Shown here piece after piece: positions 5,448 to 10,275 of a stretch of 10,552 nt of DNA. Below the pieces are notes generated by a model. It ran no database searches and was not told the origin of the DNA. It saw only the letters and a program-made list of their open reading frames with translations. Origin of the DNA: Baffinella frigidus (Eukaryota; Cryptophyceae; Cryptomonadales; Baffinellaceae); NCBI GenBank assembly GCA_026770585.1, contig MU646822.1, forward strand, positions 281,570 to 292,121, in the 5' to 3' direction. Position 1 is the stretch's first letter. Each line of letters starts with the position of its first letter. A program made the translations under genes and the position numbers.

Positions 5448-5491
5448 CTGAAGCAGCTCCCGGCATCCTCCACCAACGGCATCTACGTCGG
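5448..5491 (+). pseudogene. Exon-2 tail copy 1 (LKQLPASSTNGIYVG)
   Basis: CTGAAGCAGCTCCCGGCATC through ATCTACGTCGG|GTATCA. In frame with exon 2, with F to S and F to V changes. The donor is kept; the ANL head and acceptor are absent. It is not spliceable alone unless an upstream AG is used (AATTAGCGAG lies 8 bases before). Confidence 0.75.
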
Positions 5492-5587
5492 GTATCAACC
5501 ACCACCAGCCCCTAGAGGCTTTTATTGAGGTCTGGCCAGGTAGTAATGTTCAGGCAAACCGATGAGATCTCATCGGATCTCCTTATT

Positions 5588-5819
5588 GTAGATTTCGGGA
5601 CCGCGCGGATTTCACTTCGGGTCGGGGGATCGAGAAAATCGAAAAAATCGCGATCATTTTCACGTCCATCCAAAGTTTTATGCTATCTTACGCATGGATT
5701 TGACGACAAGATCGCGACCCCCACCCGTAAAATACACCTTTTCGATTCGTTTTCACGTTTTTTCGTTCTCCGATCCCCCGACCTGATCTCAAAAAAATCC
5801 GATCGGTCCCGAAATCTAC
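5588..5819. mobile_element. MITE-like element, 232 bp, about 50-bp arms
   Basis: GTAGATTTCGGGACCG at 5588 is mirrored by CGGTCCCGAAATCTAC ending at 5819. Further in, GGTCGGGGGATCG pairs with CGATCCCCCGACC. The interior has repeated TTTTCACGT words and no meaningful ORF. It abuts, and by four bases overlaps, the perfect palindrome at 5816-6007. Confidence 0.85.
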
Positions 5820-5859
5820 TAACTCAGGCAGAGCTAGGCAGAGGAGGGGGGGTCGAGAC

Positions 5860-5896
5860 CCGACGTACATTCCGTTGGGGAAGGATGCCGGAAGAG
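5860..5896 (-). pseudogene. Exon-2 tail copy inside palindrome, left arm
   Basis: Mirror image of 5927-5963. On the minus strand it reads LPASFPNGMYVG and ends GTCGG|GTCTCG. It exists in this orientation only because of the palindrome. Confidence 0.75.
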
Positions 5897-5926
5897 TACC
5901 AGGCCAATTGTACAATTGGCCTGGTA

Positions 5927-5963
5927 CTCTTCCGGCATCCTTCCCCAACGGAATGTACGTCGG
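5927..5963 (+). pseudogene. Exon-2 tail copy inside palindrome, right arm
   Basis: CTTCCGGCATCCTTCCCCAAC and on to TACGTCGG|GTCTCG encodes LPASFPNGMYVG, with a donor. Compared with exon 2, T to P, I to M and F to V are changed. It shares NGMYVG and the GTCTCGACCCCCC flank with 6096-6138, so these two copies are sisters. Confidence 0.75.
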
Positions 5964-6095
5964 GTCTCGACCCCCCCTCCTCTGCCTAGCTCTGCCTGAG
6001 TTAGTAGTAGTAAGTAGATCATTTTTCAAAATCCTGGGGGACCTCTCGAGGTCTTTTCTGAGGGTAATACAGAAGATGTTACCAAACGAATGAGA

Positions 6096-6138
6096 TGATG
6101 CAGCTCCCAGCATCCTTCACCAACGGAATGTACGTTGG
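6096..6138 (+). pseudogene. Exon-2 tail copy 3 (QLPASFTNGMYVG)
   Basis: GATGCAGCTCCCAGCATCC through TACGTTGG|GTCTCG. Frame intact, donor present, head missing. GGTCTCGACCCCCC follows, as after 5963. Confidence 0.75.
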
Positions 6139-6196
6139 GTCTCGACCCCCCACGCTAGATGGGTCGAGGGAAACCGACGCCTTATCCACGTAAGAT

Positions 6197-6468
6197 CTGA
6201 CGTGGTTGACTCAAGGATTCAAGAACCCAGCGTTGAGTTGGTGAAACAGAGTCTTTCTATTATCTGTACCACGAACCGGCCACTTTGGGAGAGGAATCAA
6301 ACAAGTCCGGCCCAGTTCGCCAGAAGTCAAATAGCTGAAGCAGCTGCCGGCATTGCTCGTAGACGAGATTCCTCTCCCAAAGTGGCCGGTTCGGGGTACA
6401 GATAATAGAAAGACTCTGTTTCACCAACTCAACGCTAGGTTCTTGAACCCTTGAGTCAACCACGTCAG
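6197..6468. mobile_element. Foldback element with 102-bp arms
   Basis: Arms 6197-6298 and 6367-6468 are inverted copies with only a few mismatches; they begin CTGACGTGGTTGACTCAAGG. The 68-bp spacer carries a fragment of exon 2 (GCTGAAGCAGCTGCCGGCAT, 6334-6353, codons LKQLPA). Diverged arm sequence also appears at about 181-230 and 1783-1830. No transposase frame. The exon fragment in the loop suggests capture of host sequence. Confidence 0.9.
6334..6353 (+). pseudogene. Exon-2 middle fragment in foldback loop
   Basis: GCTGAAGCAGCTGCCGGCAT matches 5231-5250 (CTGAAGCAGCTTCCAGCAT) with two changes. It ends at TTGCTCGTAGACGAG, where the exon sequence is lost. Confidence 0.65.
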
Positions 6469-6495
6469 TGTTTTTAGGTTGAGGTGCGCGCCCCC

Positions 6496-6765
6496 TCCTT
6501 CTTCTTTCTTGTTTTTCTTCTTTTTCTTCTTCTTCTTCTTCTTTCTTCTTCTTCTTCTTCTTCTTCTTTCTTCTTCTTCTTCTTCTTCTTCTTCTTTCTT
6601 CTTCTTCTACTTCTTCTTCTTTCTTCTTCTTCTTCTTCTTCTTCTTTCTTCTTCTTCTTCTTCTTCTTCTTCTTTCTTCTTCTTCTTCTTCTTGTTATTT
6701 CTTCTTCTTATTATTATTATTTCTGCTCCATCTTTCTTCTTCTTCTTCTTCGTGTTTCCCCTCCT
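6496..6765 (+). repeat. (CTT)n polypyrimidine tract, about 260 bp
   Basis: CTT repeats with regular CTTTC interruptions and rare purines. It ends at an exon-2 tail copy. Long F-, L- or S-rich frames through it are low complexity. Strand asymmetry makes triplex (H-DNA) formation possible. Confidence 0.95.
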
Positions 6766-6787
6766 TCACCAATGGCATCTACTTCGG
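6761..6787 (+). pseudogene. Exon-2 tail copy 4 joined to telomere repeat
   Basis: CTCCTTCACCAATGGCATCT and ACTTCGG|GTCTAA encode SFTNGIYFG with the same residues as exon 2. The sequence after the donor is TCTAAACCCTAAA, so the copy is fused to an interstitial telomere tract. Confidence 0.75.
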
Positions 6788-6832
6788 GTCTAAACCCTAA
6801 ATCCTAAACCCTAAACCCTAAATTAAACCCTT
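6788..6832 (-). repeat. Short interstitial telomere tract, C-strand orientation
   Basis: GTCTAAACCCTAAATCCTAA and further CCCTAAA units on the plus strand, so TTTAGGG reads leftward, opposite to the arrays at 1-913 and 10012-10068. It begins exactly at the splice-donor base of an exon-2 tail copy. Confidence 0.9.
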
Positions 6833-6840
6833 AATAACCT

Positions 6841-7117
6841 CTATCCCTTATGTGCCTGGGTCATCCTGAGATGACAAAAGGCTCAAATGTCAACTTTGGC
6901 ATTTTCTAATTAGGCCGCCTCTTAATGGAAAATTATGAAAAAAACACCAGCTTGTCAGGCTCGCTAAGCTGAACAAATTGAGCAATTGGTGCTCAACGAC
7001 CTGAGAAATTCCTGATTTATGAGACCCGGAAAACCGTCCTCCGCTAAATTGGAATCCCTACACCTGATTCCTGCTAAAAAAAATGATCACGTACCTTTTT
7101 CGGCAGATAAGGGATAG
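6841..7117. mobile_element. Possible 277-bp element with 16-bp terminal inverted repeats
   Basis: CTATCCCTTATGTGCC at 6841 and GGCAGATAAGGGATAG ending at 7117 differ at one position. The interior is AT-richer than its surroundings, has no ORF of note and has a small GAGCAATTGGTGCTC dyad. The target duplication is not clear. This stretch holds no gene that I can see. Confidence 0.5.
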
Positions 7118-7149
7118 CTGTCTCAGTCTATTTGGGCGCACCAATTTTG

Positions 7150-7465
7150 TGAACCTGGGCTCTTTTCCGCTCCAAAGTTGACGGAATTGTACCGCAAACC
7201 CAGCATATCACCTTGGGAATAGTCGGGTCATCCCGAAAGAGCGCTGCCCACCGAGACAAACGTCGAGAGTGGAACGTCTCAAAGCAAAAGTGGAACCTCC
7301 GTTAACTTAAGGTGACGGTGGATGTCTTGAGAATAGTCAGCAAACCGTGCTTTCCCCTTCTTTTGAACCCGAACCCCGTTTCGCAGGTGCTGTAGACCAT
7401 CCAACCGGGCTTCCCCCCTCCTCTGAACCCGAAACCCTAACCCCGGAATTCTCGGCGTTTCGAAG
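7150..7465. other. Mosaic of dispersed repeats, no gene
   Basis: CTCCAAAGTTGACGGAATTG at about 7171 matches motifs at 1667 and, inverted, at 5405. ATAGTCGGGTCATCCCG and the GTGACGGTGGATGTC region contain further shared words. CCTTCTTTTGAACCCGAA and CCTCCTCTGAACCCGAAA near 7358 and 7415 form a short direct repeat. No protein was recognised. Confidence 0.45.
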
Positions 7466-7534
7466 GTTCGCGACGGTGGACGGACACGGGACACACATCC
7501 AATGGTTTCGTCTATCGGAGGCAATCCCGAGTAC
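7466..7534 (+). pseudogene. Exon-3 copy A, frameshifted and truncated
   Basis: CGAAG|GTTCGCGACGGTGG and GGACACGGGACACAC give GFATVDGHGTH; then, after a +2 shift, MVSSIGGNPEY. The copy stops at GTACTT and continues into AGGGGCCGTGTTGG, unlike the full exon, which goes on to CGCAAACAAGG. It is followed by a foldback and then by copy B with the same end. Confidence 0.75.
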
Positions 7535-7580
7535 TTAGGGGCCGTGTTGGTGTTAATTCGGCCGTGGTTTCCATAAGATA

Positions 7581-7730
7581 ACGGACTGAAAACCGGGTAG
7601 TTACGCCTACGGTTTTGCCTATGGTAGGCCGTAGGGCCCCTAGGACCTAATGTTTCAGAGGACCCCCCCTAGGGCCCTACGGCCTACCGTAGGCAATACC
7701 GTAGGCTCAACTACCCGGTTTTCAGCCCGT
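7581..7730. mobile_element. Foldback, about 63-bp arms
   Basis: Left 7581-7644 and right 7669-7730 share ACTGAAAACCGGGTAGTT, GCCTACGG and GGTAGGCCGTAGGGCCC. A related degenerate piece, CCTACGGTAGGCAGTCCGTAGG, sits at 8621-8642, and AACGGACTGAAA recurs at 8009. Confidence 0.85.
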
Positions 7731-7770
7731 TGCCCTATTAATTTGGCATTAATTAAGGTCGGTGACGCAG

Positions 7771-7838
7771 GTTCGCGACTGTGGATGGGCACGGGACGCA
7801 TACAACGGTGGTTTCGATCGGATACAATCCCCTGTACT
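7771..7838 (+). pseudogene. Exon-3 copy B, truncated
   Basis: GACGCAG|GTTCGCGACTGTGG then GATGGGCACGGGACGCATAC. The acceptor and GFATVDGHGT codons match copy C exactly; after that, extra bases break the frame around ACAACGGTGGTTTCG. It ends GTACTT like copy A. Confidence 0.75.
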
Positions 7839-8129
7839 TAGGGGCCGTGTTGGTGTCAATTCGGCCGTGGTTTTCATAAGCGATCGACTCAGGGTTGGTT
7901 GGCTGAAACGGATTGCTTTATTCACACACCTAAGAAAGAATCTAAAAAGAATCTGGGGTTATGAGCCCAGCGGCGGTTGACGCAGCTCAAGGCTCTAGTA
8001 ACCCCTATAACGGACTGAAACCCGCGGACACTAACGCCCCCCCCTGACACTCCCATCGCCGTACCGTCTTCCGGAGTCCTTCCGTCGGTTGCTCTTGAAA
8101 TCGCGCCTCCTGATTGGTCGGTGGCGCAG

Positions 8130-8247
8130 GTTCGCGACTGTGGATGGGCACGGGACGCATCCCATGGTCTCTTCGATCGGATGTAACCCGTACTTCGCAA
8201 ACAAGGCTCGCACCGTCGAGCCCCATCTTCTCCACGACTTCCCCGAG
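8130..8247 (+). CDS. RFK: Riboflavin kinase, exon 3 (intact copy C)
   Basis: Acceptor GGCGCAG|GTTCGC, donor CCCCGAG|GTATTG, 118 nt. With GG from exon 2 it encodes G, then FATVDGHGTH, PMVSSIGCNPYFANK and ARTVEPHLLHDFPE, with no stop. The family shows GWA, then MV.SIGWNPYF.N..KT.EPHLLH.F, followed by DFYGE. The match covers the beta-strands and the glutamate thought to act as base. Trp is replaced by Phe and Cys at two conserved sites. The exon ends in phase 0, so the next exon should begin at the DFYG codons. Confidence 0.85.
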
Positions 8248-8262
8248 GTATTGCCCATCCAA

Positions 8263-8385
8263 ACGGTGGACTACGAACCTTTCATCAAAAGTCAACTTAT
8301 CTGAAGAGAATTAACGTTGAGGATTTTTCTAATGCAAATTGGTCACGTAACACCCCGGAATCCGGGGTCAACGAAGCCCTCGTAG
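8263..8385. repeat. Left arm of a long inverted repeat
   Basis: ACGGTGGACTACGAACC through CACCCCGGAATCCGGGGTC to CTCGTAG is an inverted copy of 9817-9938, about 90 percent alike by eye. A CCCCGGAATCCGGGG dyad lies within. The arm begins 15 bases after the exon-3 donor. Confidence 0.9.
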
Positions 8386-8419
8386 CCCACCGAGTGGTAA
8401 CTCGCTCATAAGAAACCGA

Positions 8420-8859
8420 GTGGTCTGCTCCTTCCACGACTTAGCATCATCATTATTATTATTGTTTATTTGTGTATTAATATTATGGTAAATTTGTAAT
8501 ATTATTAGTATTGGTGGCACGGGAGGCGTCCAATCTTCACGATTTCCCCGAGGTCTTTCCCATCCACACAGCAGACTTCGAAGAGGTTTTGGATGACCCT
8601 CAAGCGATAAGACCTAGGAACCTACGGTAGGCAGTCCGTAGGTACATAGGGGGGGTTCCTACGGATACGGTAACGGAAAGGTGGCCCGATTTGGGCCGAA
8701 AGTCCCTTCGAAGCCCGCTGTGTGGTCTGCTCCTTCACGAGTTAGCAGCATCATCATTATTATTATCATTGTTAATTTTGTGTATTGATATTATTAGTAT
8801 GAGTAATATTATTAGCATTAGTGATATTACTAGTATTAGTGGCACGGGAGGCGTCCAAT
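8420..8859 (+). repeat. Direct repeat pair with ATT-rich segment
   Basis: 8420-8534 and 8723-8859 share TGGTCTGCTCCTTC(C)ACGA, TTAGCA(GCA)TCATCATTATT, TTGTGTATT, ATTATTAGTA and GGCACGGGAGGCGTCCAAT. The second copy has an expanded TATTAGTA part. Both end in an exon-3 piece, so the exon was copied together with its upstream intron. Confidence 0.85.
8515..8552 (+). pseudogene. Exon-3 copy D, internally deleted
   Basis: GGCACGGGAGGCGTCCAAT is followed directly by CTTCACGATTTCCCCGAG|GTC. The first part equals HGT-PM codons with changes; the last equals LLHDFPE and its donor. About 60 bases of exon middle are missing between them. Confidence 0.7.
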
Positions 8860-8882
8860 GGTGTCCTCCATCGGATGTAACA
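8841..8882 (+). pseudogene. Exon-3 copy E, first half
   Basis: GGCACGGGAGGCGTCCAATG and GTGTCCTCCATCGGATGTAAC read MVSSIGCN in the ATG frame, as in exon 3. It stops at the edge of the insertion 8883-8997; the second half resumes at 8998. Confidence 0.7.
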
Positions 8883-8997
8883 CTTCCACCAACCCTCCCG
8901 GTTGGACCAAACCATCGATTTTAGCCTTGAGGTTTACCCTTGTAGATACTCCGGATCCGGGGTCTCTGCAAGGGTAAATCAAGGGTAAATGTAAAAG
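8883..8997. mobile_element. Insertion splitting an exon-3 copy
   Basis: Begins ACTTCCACCAACCCTCCCGG and GGTTGGACCAAACC, a relative of the foldback arm at 1174-1204. It contains an imperfect 46-bp palindrome at about 8932-8977 (TTTACCCTTG...CAAGGGTAAA around CCGGATCCGG). It is flanked by CCATCGGATGTAA and CCATCAGGTGTAA, which looks like a diverged target duplication of exon sequence. Confidence 0.6.
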
Positions 8998-9037
8998 CCA
9001 TCAGGTGTAATCCTTACTTCGCGAATAGAGACGGTCT
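8998..9037 (+). pseudogene. Exon-3 copy F, second half of the split copy
   Basis: CCATCAGGTGTAATCCTTAC then TTCGCGAATAGAGACGGTC reads CNPYFANRDG, matching exon 3 CNPYFANKAR. It diverges after that; TVEPHLLHDF is not found downstream. Confidence 0.65.
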
Positions 9038-9060
9038 TTTCCCTTCTGATCCTTCCACTC

Positions 9061-9261
9061 GAGAATGCTAGAGGGGCCTATTTAAAACCGAACATATAAA
9101 GTCTTTACTACACAAATGCTCAAATTTGTACCAGGATATGATAAAAGTAACCTCGCGCCTGGCATAAATTCTGCCAGGCACGAGGTTACTTTACCTTATC
9201 CTGGTACAAATATTTACAACTTTTTTTTCTCCACATATAAATAGGCCCCTCTAGTGTTCTC
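9061..9261. mobile_element. Foldback element, 201 bp, about 95-bp arms
   Basis: The left arm starts GAGAATGCTAGAGGGGCCTA and the right ends TAGGCCCCTCTAGTGTTCTC. The inner arms are AAATTTGTACCAGG...GTAACCTCG(C/T)GCCTGGCA, closed by a TAAATTC loop. Both sides have indels. CTTTACTACACAA in the left arm recalls the foldbacks at 948 and 1437. Confidence 0.9.
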
Positions 9262-9757
9262 TTGTGGATGGAGGCATTCTTGGGGGAAATGGTTCCCTCC
9301 GCTTCAAGTGGAGGAAACGTGACCAACTCAATTCAAACCTGGACGTGCGCCTACGCTAGACCTGATGGGGAGGCAATCGCAAAAGTCAACTCCCCCTGCC
9401 GCACAGTCAACTTTTGGCGGAATCCTTCGATTTGAAGGGTTCTGATATTGAGTTGACTTTTGATTGACCACCATCACGTCTCAAGTGGTACATCCGACGT
9501 TTGAATAGAGGGCTTGATCTGCCTCGAGTGGTTCACGAATTGAAATATCGTTGTTTCCCCCCGATGGTTTACAAGTGGAACGCTCCGGAAAAATCAGTTT
9601 TGGTTTTATGTTTCCTCTTAATCCTCTTAATATATTCATTTCTGAGACGGGAAGTGGTATTATCCATGAATGCCCGCAGGGATTGCCCGAGACACTCGCT
9701 GTCAACCTCAGTTTTGCGGTTTGACATGGCATCACTCCGCACTGGATGTCGACGCGG
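9262..9757. other. No recognised gene; small foldback
   Basis: CAATCGCAAAAGTCAACTCC (9374) and GAGTTGACTTTTGATTG (9450-9466) are inverted and enclose AGTCAACTTTTGGCG and a CCTTCGATTTGAAGG hairpin. The rest, to about 9757, has an open frame with a hydrophobic stretch (VLVLCFLLILLIYSFL), but I see no family and no splice sites that would justify a gene call. Confidence 0.4.
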
Positions 9758-9758
9758 C

Positions 9759-9814
9759 GACGATTTCTACGCGTGCTCATCACTGGCTACCGTGAAGCTA
9801 ACATGCAGCTATCC
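9759..9814 (+). pseudogene. RFK: Riboflavin kinase, exon-4 piece with frameshift
   Basis: GACGATTTCTAC reads DDFY, and from 9773 another frame reads VLITGYREANMQLS. The family has DFYGE.L...VVGYLRPEANF at this place. The GEEL codons seem deleted, leaving a frame break, and one residue (L or P of GYLRPEAN) is missing. No AG acceptor stands directly before it. The right arm of the long inverted repeat starts at 9817. If this is the natural exon 4, the gene is broken here. Confidence 0.55.
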
Positions 9815-9816
9815 CA

Positions 9817-9938
9817 CTACGAGGGTTTCGTTGACCCCGGATTCCGGGGTGTTGCGTGACCAATTTGCATGAGAAAATCATTAAAGTTAATTGTCTTCAG
9901 GTAAGTTGACTTTTGATGAAAGGTTCGTAGTCCACCGT
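9817..9938. repeat. Right arm of the long inverted repeat
   Basis: Inverted copy of 8263-8385, ending TCCACCGT. The pair spans 1.68 kb containing exon-3 copies D to F, two direct repeats and the foldback 9061-9261. No transposase is encoded between the arms. Confidence 0.9.
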
Positions 9939-10011
9939 GTGGTTGCTCATCCAAGGCGTCAGGGGGGCGACATGCAACGACGAATGGTTGGGATTCGATC
10001 CGCGTTTCTGT

Positions 10012-10068
10012 AGGGTGTAGGGCGTAGGGCGTAGGGCATAGGGTGTAGGGTGTAGGGTGTAGGGTGTA
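10012..10068 (+). repeat. (AGGGTGT)n telomere-variant array
   Basis: GTAGGGTGTAGGGCGTAGGG units, the same 7-mer and orientation as 1-88, with GC and CAT variants. Frames through it on the minus strand (YTLHPTP repeats) are not genes. Confidence 0.9.
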
Positions 10069-10118
10069 AGGCATCCTCAGCTTCCTCGTCATTTAGAGTT
10101 GAGGATGCTGACGGTGCA

Positions 10119-10175
10119 CCGTCCATTCCGGCTACCTCCCATCAAGCTAACATGAAGCTATCTTGCAGCCTCATC
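10119..10175 (+). pseudogene. Exon-4 copy 2, broken
   Basis: GTCCATTCCGGCTACCTCC reads VHSGYL; after a shift, GCTAACATGAAGCTATC reads ANMKLS, then CAGCCTCATCCAAGG (SLIQG). Compared with 9773-9814 it keeps the L of GYL but has its own frame break. CTCATCCAAGGCGTCAGG also follows at 9946, and CTCATC(C/T)AAGGC twice at about 10170-10200, so the downstream part is repeated too; it may encode the SL..LI helix of the family, which is tentative. Confidence 0.45.
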
Positions 10176-10210
10176 CAAGGCTTCAGGGGGCCTCATCTAA
10201 GGCGTCAGGA

Positions 10211-10226
10211 GTGGGGGGGGGGGGCG
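10211..10226 (+). repeat. Poly-G run
   Basis: A run of about 12 G after GGAGT. It could mark a G-rich structure or a sequencing-error hotspot. Confidence 0.85.
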
Positions 10227-10237
10227 TGTCCGCACCC

Positions 10238-10275
10238 GGGAGTTAGTAGTAGTAAGTTCTTCTTAGTAGTAGTAA
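10238..10275 (+). repeat. Tandem TTAGTAGTAGTAAGTTCTTC
   Basis: Two copies of the unit; GAGTTAGTAGTAGTAAGT-like sequence also sits at the right edge of the palindrome (5999-6014). It leads into the (CTT)n tract. Confidence 0.8.

Larger units (their letters stand above)
5816..6007. repeat. Perfect 192-bp palindrome
   Basis: I compared the arms base by base: 5816-5911 and 5912-6007 are exact inverted copies with no spacer, centred on CAATTGTACAATTG. Both homopolymer runs are seven long. Each arm carries AGGCAGAGCTAGG, a CGACCCCCC run and an exon-2 tail copy. Outside, symmetry stops at 5815/6008. Lack of any mismatch means very recent origin, active conversion, or an assembly foldback artefact. 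Confidence 0.95.
7531..7880 (+). repeat. Direct repeat of exon-3 end plus flank
   Basis: GTACTTAGGGGCCGTGTTGG through CCATAAG (7531-7577) recurs at 7834-7880 with three or so differences. With the exon-3 copies A and B it forms a duplicated unit of about 110 bp, separated by the foldback 7581-7730. Confidence 0.85.
3395..9814 (+). pseudogene. RFK: Riboflavin kinase locus, exploded and probably decaying
   Basis: Composite of exons 3395-3494, 5212-5275, 8130-8247 and the broken piece 9759-9814. Intron phases 1, 2 and 0 match, and joining the first three gives about 94 continuous residues in correct family order: GFGRGSK, PTANL, NGIYFG, SIGCNPYF and EPHLLHDF. Riboflavin kinases are about 150 residues, so the C-terminal third is mostly missing or damaged. 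Two usually conserved tryptophans are changed: GWA reads GFA and IGWNPYF reads IGCNPYF. The glutamate of the VEPH segment, the likely catalytic base by comparison with the family, is kept. Extra partial copies of exons 2, 3 and 4 surround the main ones. A decayed copy is most likely; an expressed gene with distal exons outside the window cannot be excluded. Confidence 0.7.

Noticed and set aside
6479-6807. F/L/S-rich frames
   Set aside because: Translation of the (CTT)n tract only.
5588-9261. Autonomous transposon
   Set aside because: No transposase, reverse transcriptase or integrase motif was found; the inverted repeats enclose only short non-coding or exon-derived sequence.
9501-9872. 123-codon plus-strand frame with a hydrophobic stretch
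   Set aside because: No family recognised; it crosses the broken exon-4 piece in the wrong frame and enters the inverted repeat arm.
9817-10092. Minus-strand frame with YTLHPTP repeats
   Set aside because: Created by the GTGTAGG array; not a protein repeat.
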